DNA of 64,000 nt from UBA6623 sp965238125 (GCA_965238125.1 OZ250179.1:2728001-2792000), one strand, 5' to 3'; positions 36,354-44,609 are shown, counted from the first letter of the stretch. The notes: a model not told the origin generated them from the letters alone. Made by a program: numbers and translations.

Positions 36354-38019
36354 CCAGGATTTCCATTTTGGCCCTGGCACGGTCACAGGATACACCCCCG
36401 CTGCGCCGAATACCACGTCTTTTCGCGCTGAACCCTGCACATCACCTCCGCCGGTAGGCGCCAGGGCTCGTCCGTCCGCTCACAGACGTTGATTGAGCGG
36501 ACTGAACGGCGCTCCGGCCGACACTGCTCCCTGCGAAACCTTTTTGGAGCCAAAAACTGTTGATCCTCGCCCGGGCAACGCTACCCACCCGGCACAGGCA
36601 GCGCCCAGATCCTATGCAGCATGTCACCGAACAGCCGCCGGTTCAGATGCCCCTCCGCCAGCAGCAACCAGTAGTAGCGAGCATGCTTGACCAGCCGACC
36701 GCCGGTCTTCATCAACCTGTGTTGCAAACTCGTTAGCGACCAGCTTTTGATTCGCTGCGGCAGCCCTAGCCGCCGCCACAGGTTGCCCAGGTTGTAGGCC
36801 AGCACGCTGAGTTGCAGCCGTACCTCGTTGGCTCGGAAGCGGTGACACGACAAGCGGGTCCAGTGCGTGGCCTGTTTGCCTTCTTTGATCCACTGCTCCG
36901 CCGTGCCGCGCTTGTTGTAGAACCGCACGACCGAGCGGCTCGGCAAGCTCATGCTCGTCACGACAAATCCGACGCGCGGGAATAGTTCGCCCTGGTGATG
37001 CTCGACCTTGGCGACAACTCGCCTTGCCTTCGACCAGCTCTCGGCCTGATAGCGAAAACTCTTGTAGCGCACTAGGGGCTTGGCGTTCGGCCTGCCCGGT
37101 GGCCGAAACAGGATGTCCTCGATCTCCAGCTCCAGGCTCTTGTTCGCCGGGATGCGAATCACGTAGTCCACGCCGCGCTCCTCCATCGCCTCGTAGATCT
37201 CGGGCTTGGCGAAGGCGGCGTCGGCGCGGAACGTCACCTGTTTGCCCTCCGCCTGTTGTCGTTCGATCTCCGGCAGTAGCAGCTCGTCCCAGTCCTCGGC
37301 GCTGTGCACGTTGCCGGGACGCAGCTTCGCGCCTAGGCAGTCGCCGTGCTGGTTGAACAGCAACAGCGGGTGATAGCAGAGGGACTCAAAATGGCCGTTG
37401 TAGGCACTGCCTTCCTGTTGGCCGTGGACGGGGCTCTCCGTGGAGTCCATGTCGAGCACCACGCGGTCTGAACCGTCGGGAGCTTCGGCTTGCGCGACCA
37501 GCTCCCGGTTCACTGCCATCAGCCCCAGCAAGTTCTCTTCGCTCGCCAGCATCTCCGTCTCGAAGCCATGCAGCGTCGAGGTCAAGGCTGCTCCGCGATC
37601 CCAGTTCCTCTTCGAGCCGATCAAGCGAAAGGTCGGATCGGCGGATACTCGAACGGCGTCATTGAGGTCCTCGTAGCCAGCGAGTCGGCTGTAGACCGAC
37701 TGCCGCAGCAGATCGGCCAGCGGGAACTTCTTGTTCAAGCCTTGTCGCGAGTCGCTGAGATGCTCGTCGATCAGCTTCCCGAGTCCGAGTCGTTCATCCA
37801 GTTCGCGAACGAGAATCAGACCGCCATCCGAGGTGACTCGCGATCCTTGGAAATCGACTTTGAGAAATCCATTGAACGTGAGCTGAAACGGCTTGTTTTC
37901 TTTTTCACCCATCGGGTGTTGACCTCCATGGCGTCCTTATCGGGCTCTAGCCCCTATCAATAAAGACGCTGAAGGTCGCTGGATGGTCTGAAGCTCATAC
38001 ATCAAATTGAAAATGCGGG
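36354..38019 (-). mobile_element. IS1380-family insertion sequence, copy 2 (1,666 bp; part of 1,896-bp unit)
   Basis: Inverse orientation to copy 1 and exactly the same length. The left end (CCCGC...) is at 38019 and abuts ATCAG (38020-38024). The right end (CCAGG...) is at 36354 but is not flanked by a matching duplication; the matching ATCAG is at 36119-36123, beyond the 230-bp beta-helix fragment. The unit that inserted was therefore 36124-38019. Confidence 0.9.
36581..37912 (-). CDS. IS1380-family transposase, copy 2
   Basis: 443 residues, intact, with the same DMDST, FRADAAF and EQWIKEGK acidic motifs as copy 1. It differs from copy 1 at only two visible residues (Pro for Ala in FPLADLL, Leu for Pro in VLAYN). 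Probably active. Confidence 0.93.
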   Translation of the reverse strand: MGEKENKPFQLTFNGFLKVDFQGSRVTSDGGLILVRELDERLGLGKLIDEHLSDSRQGLNKKFPLADLLRQSVYSRLAGYEDLNDAVRVSADPTFRLIGSKRNWDRGAALTSTLHGFETEMLASEENLLGLMAVNRELVAQAEAPDGSDRVVLDMDSTESPVHGQQEGSAYNGHFESLCYHPLLLFNQHGDCLGAKLRPGNVHSAEDWDELLLPEIERQQAEGKQVTFRADAAFAKPEIYEAMEERGVDYVIRIPANKSLELEIEDILFRPPGRPNAKPLVRYKSFRYQAESWSKARRVVAKVEHHQGELFPRVGFVVTSMSLPSRSVVRFYNKRGTAEQWIKEGKQATHWTRLSCHRFRANEVRLQLSVLAYNLGNLWRRLGLPQRIKSWSLTSLQHRLMKTGGRLVKHARYYWLLLAEGHLNRRLFGDMLHRIWALPVPGG

Positions 38020-38280
38020 ATCAGACTTATCCAGAACCCAGAGAAGTGGGCAAGGCTAGAGCTCACGCTGGACCGCAAGATCTTTGTCAAGGAGTTGGTG
38101 GCGATCAAGGACATTCGCAATGAGGTGATGCATTTCGACCCGGACGGCATCAGCGAAGAGAACCTCGAAATGCTGCGGAAATTTGCGAAGTTCCTCACTC
38201 GTTTGAGCGACCTCATAAAAAAAACAGACAAAAAAACAGGGGACGGCATCCCAATAGAGAAAACAGGGACAGCTTCCTAA
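38020..38280 (+). pseudogene. CBS-HEPN protein, 3' part with Rx4H motif
   Basis: The segment begins with the duplicated ATCAG and continues the interrupted gene as RLIQNPEKWARLELTLDRK, FVKELVAIKDIRNEVMHFDP and ENLEMLRKFAKFL, to a TAA at 38278-38280. The stretch RNEVMH matches the R-x4-6-H signature of HEPN ribonuclease domains, within a helical context (KDIRNEVMHFDPDG) like Swt1-type HEPN. The tail after about residue 390 (KKTDKKTGDGIPIEKTG) runs into a dispersed repeat and is probably not ancestral. Confidence 0.72.
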
Positions 38281-38294
38281 TAAAGAATCTTCAC
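38264..38294. repeat. GGGACAGCTTCCTAATAAAG dispersed repeat, copy
   Basis: 31 bp, nearly identical to 51395-51426 (one extra G there) in the same orientation. The GAATCTTCAC half also occurs inverted at 35019-35037. It overlaps the end of the CBS-HEPN gene. Confidence 0.6.
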
Positions 38295-38388
38295 CACGCG
38301 GGGAGGTCGGGACCCGAGGCAACGACTCTTTCCCTCATCACACCTTCGTGTACCCTTCTTGGGCGTAGTCGGCCCCGCACCGCTCGGC

Positions 38389-38913
38389 CTAGCGCGCGCG
38401 GCCCTTTCTTCTGCGCAAGATGATATATAACCCAAACACGACAAGAGCCAACGGCCAGAGGCGCTGAATGGGAAAATCGACCAGCCCGAGTTCTCGCAGT
38501 TGCAGATACCCGCCTCCAACAAGGATGCAAACAAAGAGCAAATCCCGCCCGCGCCACCGAAATTCGAACAGCGCATACAAGGCCAAGACGAACATGAGCG
38601 GCCACCAACGGCCCAGTTCGCTCCATTCGACCGCCAACAGGCCGAACTGTTGCAGCTGAAAAGCGACACCCAACCCGACCAGTAGAAATCCGAAGGTGCG
38701 CCGGCGCCGGGTTCCCTCAGCGATACGTCCCACTCCCAGCGAAATAAGGATCAAGGGCCAAAAGCGCCGAGCTTCCGAGATGTCGAAAATCTCCAGGGCG
38801 TCGAGCGTGAGCAGGACGCCTAGAACGACAATCACCGCGCCGGCCGCCATGGTCGCGTCGAAACGGCGCCGAGGGGCGGTCAAACGACCTTCCTTGTAAA
38901 AAACGGGGCTCAT
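38389..38913 (-). CDS. LiaF/DUF5668-like four-helix membrane protein
   Basis: 174 residues with four to six hydrophobic segments (AAGAVIVVLGVLLTLDALEI, FWPLILISLGVGRIAEG, FGFLLVGLGVAFQLQQF, LWPLALVVFGLYIILRRR). The repeated WPLxLVxxGL pattern is typical of the LiaI-LiaF-like/DUF5668 transmembrane domain, associated with envelope stress sensing, though no LiaF C-terminal domain is present. Its ATG overlaps the TGA of the M19 gene (ATGA at 38910-38913), so the two are translationally coupled. Confidence 0.75.
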   Translation of the reverse strand: MSPVFYKEGRLTAPRRRFDATMAAGAVIVVLGVLLTLDALEIFDISEARRFWPLILISLGVGRIAEGTRRRRTFGFLLVGLGVAFQLQQFGLLAVEWSELGRWWPLMFVLALYALFEFRWRGRDLLFVCILVGGGYLQLRELGLVDFPIQRLWPLALVVFGLYIILRRRKGRAR

Positions 38914-40181
38914 GGCGACGCCGGCTTCTTGTCCGATCGAAGGTTTTCAACGAGAGTGTCACCCGTCCGGGCTTCGACCTGGCGCATCAAGCAGAGACTG
39001 TTTCCGCCCAGGATCTTCCCGATGTCCGAATCGGTAAAGCCACGTTCGGAAAGTCCGGCGACAAGGTTGGGGATTTTCGAGATGTCTTCCATGCCTTCGG
39101 GAAGTTGGCCGCGCACGCCGTCGAAGTCCGACCCCATGCCGACGTGGTCCACACCGGCGACCTTCACGGCGTGTTCGAAATGATCCAGCAGCTTGCTCAA
39201 AGGGACACGTCCGATGCGTTCGACTTGATCAAGATTAACTTGACGCAGTTCGGCGGCGAGCCGTTGCTCGTCGCCGGCAAAGCGCTTGCGGATGGCGGCG
39301 CGCCTTTCTTCGAGGTCGGCGAGCGCGTTTTCCCGGCGGTTGTTTTCGTCGTCGAGAAAGGCGTTGTAGTAATTGATATGCACGACGCCGCCGCGGGCCG
39401 CCAGAGCCTGGAGCATCTCATCCGTCATGTTGCGTGCATGTCCCGCCAGCGCCCGGCAGGAAGAGTGGGATGCGATGATCGGGGCCTTCGATGTCTCCAC
39501 GGCGTCGAAGAACGTCTTATCGGAGGCGTGCGAGATATCGATCATCATCCCCAGACGATTCATCTCGCGAACGACGTCTTTGCCGAAATCGGTCAGCCCT
39601 GCGGAGCCGCCCGAAGAATCAGCCCAACCCGTCGATGCGGTGTGAGTCAGCGTCAAATAGCGGGCCCCCAGGCGATAGAGATTCCGCAGCACCTCGAGGC
39701 TCGAGTCGATCATATGGCCACCCTCGACGCCCATCAAGATCGCGATTTTCCCGGCCTGTTTGGCGGCGACGATTTCCTCCGACGAAGCCCCGAGGATCAG
39801 GTCATCCGGGTGGCGGCGGACTTCCTCGACGACCGCGTCGATGATTTCTATCGCTTTCTTGACGGCTTCGAGAGGCGTCTTGTCGGTTGCTCCGGTGTAG
39901 ATCGAAAAGAAAACGCCGGTGACGCCTCCCTCGCGCATGCGCGGGATGTCGAGTTCGCCGTCGGCGTGGCGCCGGCCGAGATCGAAACTTTCCTCGACCA
40001 GGCGCATCGGCGTGTCGCAATGCAGATCGAGAACGATCGAGCGAGCCAAGATATCGCCGTCCGCCAGCTCGGTTTCGACCGGTCTTTGCTCGCGCGAAGA
40101 GGAGCTATCGGGTTGCGAACAGCCGGCAAAGCCGGCGGTGGCGCCCGCGGCGGCCTGGACCCATTGGGGTCGAGTCAGCAT
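38910..40181 (-). CDS. M19 family membrane dipeptidase, exported
   Basis: About 423 residues from ATG 40179-40181 (MLTRPQWVQAAAGATAGFAG), with a lipobox-like end (AGFAGC); the frame is open for 32 codons further upstream without support. M19 zinc-site motifs are all present: LDLHCDTP (HxD), MGVEGGHM (bridging Glu), LTLTHTAST, DISHASDKTF (His), ASHSSCRALAGHARN and GMGSDFDGV. These renal-dipeptidase-like enzymes cleave dipeptides, including those with a D-residue at the C-terminal side. Likely a periplasmic lipoprotein. Coupled to the downstream membrane protein by a 4-base overlap. Confidence 0.9.
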   Translation of the reverse strand: MLTRPQWVQAAAGATAGFAGCSQPDSSSSREQRPVETELADGDILARSIVLDLHCDTPMRLVEESFDLGRRHADGELDIPRMREGGVTGVFFSIYTGATDKTPLEAVKKAIEIIDAVVEEVRRHPDDLILGASSEEIVAAKQAGKIAILMGVEGGHMIDSSLEVLRNLYRLGARYLTLTHTASTGWADSSGGSAGLTDFGKDVVREMNRLGMMIDISHASDKTFFDAVETSKAPIIASHSSCRALAGHARNMTDEMLQALAARGGVVHINYYNAFLDDENNRRENALADLEERRAAIRKRFAGDEQRLAAELRQVNLDQVERIGRVPLSKLLDHFEHAVKVAGVDHVGMGSDFDGVRGQLPEGMEDISKIPNLVAGLSERGFTDSDIGKILGGNSLCLMRQVEARTGDTLVENLRSDKKPASP

Positions 40182-40630
40182 GATCGAGGAAAGAAATCGG
40201 CGAGGTTCGTGAAACCGCAGAATCGGGGGCCGTAAAAAATTGGGGATTGCACCGAGTGTCTCATCGCCCCGGACCACGCCCCCGGTAGGCGGCCCGGATT
40301 GTAGCCCCGGGCTTCAGCCCGGGGTTCCCCGCCACAAATCACGAGAAGCCCCGGACGGGGCGTAGGAGCAATCGTTCGATGCAACCTCAGCCAATCGGAA
40401 CTCTTCACCCTTCCCATCCTCCGACGGTTGACACCCCGACGCCTCCCTGTGTTGTTGTTTGGGCTCGGCCGGGCGCGCCCTCGGCCGTCCTTCCACAATC
40501 GCGCCCGGAGAAGTTCATGGAGAGATTGTACAGGACCGGCGCGGGTTTTCTCACCCTTGCTTCGATATGCCGCGCCCACCGTCGGTCGGTTGGCTCATCG
40601 GTTGCCGGCGACGTCTGCTAACTTGGTCGC
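40182..40630. other. Divergent intergenic region with dispersed repeat
   Basis: Lies between the divergent M19 and DUF2461 genes. It holds the GC-rich repeat copy 40301-40375 and otherwise no recognisable feature. Promoters for both directions are expected, but none is clear. Confidence 0.5.
40301..40375. repeat. Dispersed GC-rich repeat, copy 2
   Basis: Begins GTAGCCCCGGGCTTCAGCCC, continues CACGAGAAGCCCCGGACG and ends GGAGCAATCGT. Same orientation as 29946-30025. Confidence 0.7.
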
Positions 40631-41317
40631 ATGAAATCCAAATTTCCCGGTTTTCCGCCCGAGACGCGAAAATTCCTCCGCAACCTGAAACGCAACAATC
40701 GTCGGGAATGGTTTCAGCCGCGCAAAGAGACTTTTGACGAAGTGGTCAAAGCGCCGATGACCGAACTGGTTCTGGCGCTCGGGGAAGCCTTGCGGGACGT
40801 CGCCCCTGAACTCAACACCGACCCCAAGAAGGCCGTTTATCGAATTTACCGCGACACGCGTTTCAGCAAAGACAAGACTCCCTACAAGACGTGGATTGCG
40901 GCTGTCTTCAGCCCCCGCGGTTATCCCAAGCACGCGGCGGCCGGGGCTTACTTTCACGTTGGCCCCGACGAGATCCTGGCAGGCGGAGGCATCTACGCAC
41001 CCGGTCCAACCGAGTTGCGAGCTCTGCGGGAGCACATCGGCGAAAACGCCGACGAATTGCGGACGATCCTCGGAAACAGAACCTTCCGCAAGACCTTCGG
41101 CGAAATGAGCGGCGAGCAGCTGAAGCGGGTTCCGAAAGGTTTCCCGCCCGATCACCCGGCGGCGGATCTGCTTGTGCACAAGCAATTCCTCGCCGGCACG
41201 AACTTGGACCCCGCCTTGACGGAAACCCCCAAGCTCTACCCGCAACTCGTGAAGGTCTTCACCGCGCTGATGCCCTTTCTACGCTTTCTCAACTCGCCAT
41301 TAAAGCCCGCGAAGTGA
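40631..41317 (+). CDS. DUF2461 family protein
   Basis: 228 residues. Diagnostic stretches are FLRNLKRNNRREWFQPRKE, YRIYRDTRFSKDKTPYKTWI, AGGGIYAPGPTELRALREHI and KRVPKGFPPDHPAADLLVHK. This is the TIGR02453/DUF2461 family, widespread and of unknown biochemical role (soluble, cytoplasmic by absence of a signal). Length is as expected. It starts 450 bp from the divergent M19 gene and precedes the hydrolase gene by 91 bp, possibly in one transcript. Confidence 0.9.
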   Translation: MKSKFPGFPPETRKFLRNLKRNNRREWFQPRKETFDEVVKAPMTELVLALGEALRDVAPELNTDPKKAVYRIYRDTRFSKDKTPYKTWIAAVFSPRGYPKHAAAGAYFHVGPDEILAGGGIYAPGPTELRALREHIGENADELRTILGNRTFRKTFGEMSGEQLKRVPKGFPPDHPAADLLVHKQFLAGTNLDPALTETPKLYPQLVKVFTALMPFLRFLNSPLKPAK

Positions 41318-41408
41318 GGGGGCGACGCCGACGACCGGCGCGACCGCCCCCCTCCCCTTCGGTATACTGGTCGGTCGTCGAACTCATCGGCGCCACGCGG
41401 AGGAAACG

Positions 41409-42125
41409 ATGGCGGTCACCACCGAATTGATCGAATACGAAGACGGCGGTGTAACGCTCGAGGGCTATTTCGCCTGCCCCGAGGCTGCGTCCTCAGGTAC
41501 CGTATTGGTATGCCACGCCTGGGGAGGCCGCGGCGAGTTTGAATGCGAAAAAGCCCGGGCTTTGGCCGGACTCGGTTACGCCGCGTTCGCCGTGGATCTC
41601 TACGGCAAGGGCGTTCTCGGCAGCGGACCCGAGCAGAACCAACGGCTGATGCAACCGTTCATCGCGGATCGCCCGATGTTGCGGCGGCGCTTAGGGAAAG
41701 CTCTCGACACGGTACGCAACATCGCCGGCGTGGACGAATCCCGCGTGGCGGCCATGGGCTATTGCTTCGGCGGCCTATGCGTCCTTGATATGGCGCGTGG
41801 AGGCGCCGCCGTCAACGGCGTTGTCAGTTTTCACGGCCTGCTCGGCGCACCCGAAAACATCGAAACCGGCCCCGTCAGCGCCAAAGTCCTGGCCCTCCAC
41901 GGCTGGAACGACCCCATGGCTCCACCTTCCTCGGTCGAGGCCTTCGGCAAGGAAATGAACGCCGCCGGAGCCGACTGGCAACTCCACGCCTATGGCGGTG
42001 TCTACCATGCCTTCACCAACCCCAAGGCCAACGACCCCGACGGACTCGGCGTACTTTACAACGCCGACGCCGATCGGCGCTCCTGGCAAACCATGAAAAA
42101 TTTCCTGGAAGAAGTCCTCGCCTAG
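41409..42125 (+). CDS. Dienelactone hydrolase family protein
   Basis: 238 residues, alpha/beta hydrolase fold. The nucleophile is Cys119 (AAMGYCFGG, GxCxG as in dienelactone hydrolases), with Asp168 (LHGWNDPMAP) and His200 (GGVYHAFT). SD GGAGGAAACG precedes ATG 41409. Family members hydrolyse lactones such as dienelactone; many homologues outside aromatic degradation clusters have unknown substrates, and there is no such cluster here. Intact. Confidence 0.9.
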   Translation: MAVTTELIEYEDGGVTLEGYFACPEAASSGTVLVCHAWGGRGEFECEKARALAGLGYAAFAVDLYGKGVLGSGPEQNQRLMQPFIADRPMLRRRLGKALDTVRNIAGVDESRVAAMGYCFGGLCVLDMARGGAAVNGVVSFHGLLGAPENIETGPVSAKVLALHGWNDPMAPPSSVEAFGKEMNAAGADWQLHAYGGVYHAFTNPKANDPDGLGVLYNADADRRSWQTMKNFLEEVLA

Positions 42126-42129
42126 CACG

Positions 42130-42147
42130 GGATGCCGGTTGGCATCC
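42130..42147. terminator. Possible bidirectional terminator hairpin
   Basis: GGATGCC (42130-42136), GGTT loop, GGCATCC (42141-42147), lying between the convergent hydrolase and TonB-like genes. There is no U-tract on either side. Confidence 0.4.
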
Positions 42148-42162
42148 GGTTACGGTTCACGG

Positions 42163-44046
42163 CTAACGGGGGAACCGCTCCGGATCCAACGGCGTCAGCG
42201 AAAACGGCACCCGCACGACGACCTCCACGTCCACCGGCACCCCGTTCTTCAGCGCCGGGTCGAACCGCCACTTCGAAAACGCCGCCAACGCCGCCCGGTC
42301 CAGCCGCTCGTCGAGCGCTTTGATCAGTTCGATGTGAACGACCGCCCCGTCGGAGCGGATCACTCCCGAGAGAATCACCTCCCCTTCGATCCTTTCTTCC
42401 ATCGCCGCCGCCGAGTAAGCCGGGTCGACCTTGAGGCGCGGCGCCGGTGCGAGCAACTTGCCTTCGCCACTCGGCTTGCCGACCTCGGAAAACCGCACCA
42501 CCCAACTACCTTGCCGACTGTTGATGTTGGGCATATTGACGGCCATGGTGTAAACACGACGGCCGAGAAATGCGGCTTCGGGGTTCACCGCGGTCGGCTC
42601 GATTTCCAACTCGCCCCGCAAGACCGCCGCTTGCGTTCTTTCCCGCAACTCGGCCAGGAAAACTTCACGCCGAAAAGCACCGTCTTCCGCAGGGTCGGGC
42701 GGTCGGCGAGCCAATGCCGCCAGCGATGACCCCGTCGCGGGAGCCGAGCCTCCGATGGCCAGGTTCGGAATCCGCACATCCGACTCTCGATTGCCTCCGC
42801 CGGAGAACCCCTCCCCTCCGGGACCGCCGTCCGGGGCGGCCGAAAATCGGCCCCGGCGGAGCCCGGGCGGCAGCCGGGCATTCAGATCCGACGATGGGTC
42901 CACCCCTACAACAGCCAATTGGCGACCCTCAAGCGTCGCATCGGCGGGAGCATCCGACCCCGCGCCTTGTCCGCCGGCTACCCGCTCGGCCCCTTGGCTC
43001 CCCGGTTGGCCCGGCTCAGCGACCGGCGCGGGCACTTCGGGAAGCTCGCCGAGAGCCCCCGGCAAAACCGCCGTCGCTACCGCGGAGCTTCCACCACGCG
43101 CGTCCCCCGGCAGCAGGTCGGCCGGCTCGGGAACCCCGCCCGCGTCCAGCGCTTGCGTCACCGGCCCACGGGCGGTTTCGGGATACATCTGATACCGCAG
43201 CGGGTCGAGAGGCTGAATTTCCCGCAAATTCAACCCCGGCCGCGCCTCGCCGCTCACTTGCGGAGCCGCTCCCCCCGCCAGAGCCTTGCGCTCGGGCATG
43301 GCAATCTCGTCGGGCTCGTTCCAATAGCGCAACGGGTCAATCTCCTGTAGCACGAGATCCGAAGCCGACGTGAGCGAGGGCAGGCTCACCTCGATTTCAG
43401 GAGCGGGCGCGCGATCGAGCGCCTCGGGACGAGGCTTCTCGACCGGGCGATGGAAACTTTCGTAACGCAACGGCTCCATGGGCTGAAGCGCCTGCAAATC
43501 GAGCGAAGCAAGCGAGGTCGCCTCGATCTCCGGTGCTTTCGGAGCCGGCAGCGCCTCTTTCTCGGGAATGGATAACTTCGGCGCCTTCAGCTCAAAACGC
43601 GGCCGGGCGACCTTGGGCGGGGTCCACACCAGCAAATTCGGCGATGGGATGTCGTTCTCAATCTTCGGAGCCTGCTCCGAACTCCAAATCATCTGGCGGC
43701 TGCTCTGAGGATCCGGGTCGTCGGCAACGATGGTTTGCGGCGCCCGAAACTCAGCCTTATTGGCGGCCCTACTCGGAGGCGGTTCGCGCAGCGGGGCCGT
43801 GGCCGGCAGCTTTTCACGAAACGTGTGCCAAACGATTTCGTGCTCCCGCTCGGCGAATAGCTCTTCGCCCTCGATGATTTCCGGAGTCCCCAGGCGCGGC
43901 GACCCGCCAAGGGTAAGCAGCCCGACCAGCGCAAGATGCAGCCCCAGCGAGGCCCCCCAAGGCCCCGGAGGGCGGCACAACTCCACCGACTCGATGGTCC
44001 GGAAGAGAGCATCGGGCGAAGAATAGTCGCCGTCCCGGCCCGGCAT
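42163..44046 (-). CDS. TonB-family energy transducer-like protein with internal repeats
   Basis: 627 residues. One membrane helix near the N-terminus (GASLGLHLALVGLLTLGG, about 32-50) and a very long Pro/Glu/Ala-rich periplasmic linker precede a TonB C-terminal domain (about 540-620: AMEERIEGEVILSGVIRSDG, ALAAFSKWRFDPALKNGVPV, DVEVVVRVPFSL). The linker holds three related units, each with a PLRY motif (LQPMEPLRYESF, LQEIDPLRYWNE, IQPLDPLRYQMY; about residues 190-310). By analogy it links inner-membrane ExbB/ExbD energy to outer-membrane receptors, but no exb genes are nearby. Acidobacteria carry many such proteins. Confidence 0.8.
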   Translation of the reverse strand: MPGRDGDYSSPDALFRTIESVELCRPPGPWGASLGLHLALVGLLTLGGSPRLGTPEIIEGEELFAEREHEIVWHTFREKLPATAPLREPPPSRAANKAEFRAPQTIVADDPDPQSSRQMIWSSEQAPKIENDIPSPNLLVWTPPKVARPRFELKAPKLSIPEKEALPAPKAPEIEATSLASLDLQALQPMEPLRYESFHRPVEKPRPEALDRAPAPEIEVSLPSLTSASDLVLQEIDPLRYWNEPDEIAMPERKALAGGAAPQVSGEARPGLNLREIQPLDPLRYQMYPETARGPVTQALDAGGVPEPADLLPGDARGGSSAVATAVLPGALGELPEVPAPVAEPGQPGSQGAERVAGGQGAGSDAPADATLEGRQLAVVGVDPSSDLNARLPPGLRRGRFSAAPDGGPGGEGFSGGGNRESDVRIPNLAIGGSAPATGSSLAALARRPPDPAEDGAFRREVFLAELRERTQAAVLRGELEIEPTAVNPEAAFLGRRVYTMAVNMPNINSRQGSWVVRFSEVGKPSGEGKLLAPAPRLKVDPAYSAAAMEERIEGEVILSGVIRSDGAVVHIELIKALDERLDRAALAAFSKWRFDPALKNGVPVDVEVVVRVPFSLTPLDPERFPR

Positions 44047-44140
44047 CTCTCCATTATGAGCCGCCGGCCGACAAGGCGGAATGATGAAAAGCCGGAGATA
44101 AAGGCACGAGAACGCCTTACAGCTTCAAACCCGAGCGTGC

Positions 44141-44602
44141 ATGTACGGTACGCTGGAGGGCAACTCAACCCACCTCCCCAACCGAAAGAACCCCGTGAGC
44201 GCCGACTCGAACGCCCCCGTGCATATCCGCCCCGCCCGACCCGCCGACATGCCGGCCGTCAGAGCCCTGATCCGACGTCACCCCGAAAAGCTCGTCCAGC
44301 AAGACCTGCCCCGCGCGCCGTCGTTCTTCGCCGCTTTCGCCGGAAGCCGCCTCATCGGTTGTTGCGCTCTCCAGGTCTATTCACGTCGGCTCGCGGAGGT
44401 CCGCAGTCTCGCCGTCGAGGAAGAGTTTCAGAGACAAGGAATTGCCGGCAAGTTGGTCGCACGCTGCCTCGATCGCGCCCGCCAACGAAAGGTCAAACAG
44501 GTTCTGGCCGTGAGCGGAGACCCCGATTTCTTCCGACAGAGCGGCTTTGAAACCTTCTTCCGCGAAAAGACGGCGCTGTTTTATAACGTCCCTCGAAAAT
44601 GA
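44141..44602 (+). CDS. GNAT N-acetyltransferase, N-acetylglutamate-synthase-like
   Basis: 153 residues from ATG 44141; a GTG at 44195 (VSADSNAPVHIRPARPADM) is an equally good start because the fold begins at VHIRPARPADM. GNAT motif A is AEVRSLAVEEEFQRQGIAGK (acetyl-CoA pyrophosphate loop QRQGIAG). The SGDPDFFRQSGFETF ending resembles ArgA-type N-acetyltransferases of the arginine pathway. No other arg genes are present, so the substrate is inferred only. Cytoplasmic. Confidence 0.82.
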   Translation: MYGTLEGNSTHLPNRKNPVSADSNAPVHIRPARPADMPAVRALIRRHPEKLVQQDLPRAPSFFAAFAGSRLIGCCALQVYSRRLAEVRSLAVEEEFQRQGIAGKLVARCLDRARQRKVKQVLAVSGDPDFFRQSGFETFFREKTALFYNVPRK

Positions 44603-44609
44603 CCCGAGC

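Noticed and set aside
3549..38024. A 34-kb composite transposon bounded by IS1380 copies 1 and 2
   Set aside because: Each copy has its own target duplication (GTTGA; ATCAG), so they inserted independently.
1..38280. All frameshifts being sequencing errors
   Set aside because: Large internal deletions, IS insertions and point nonsense codons occur in the same genes, and the two IS630 copies are almost identical, which argues against a high random indel rate. Individual single-base shifts (DASS, methyltransferase, PQQ dehydrogenase) could still be errors.
39105..40235. 376-codon plus-strand open frame over the M19 gene
   Set aside because: It is the GC-rich antisense shadow of a gene whose minus-strand protein has every M19 motif; the antisense product has no recognisable domain.
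42570..43373. 267-codon Arg/Pro-rich plus-strand open frame
   Set aside because: Shadow of the TonB-like gene's proline-rich linker; composition is typical of antisense translation.
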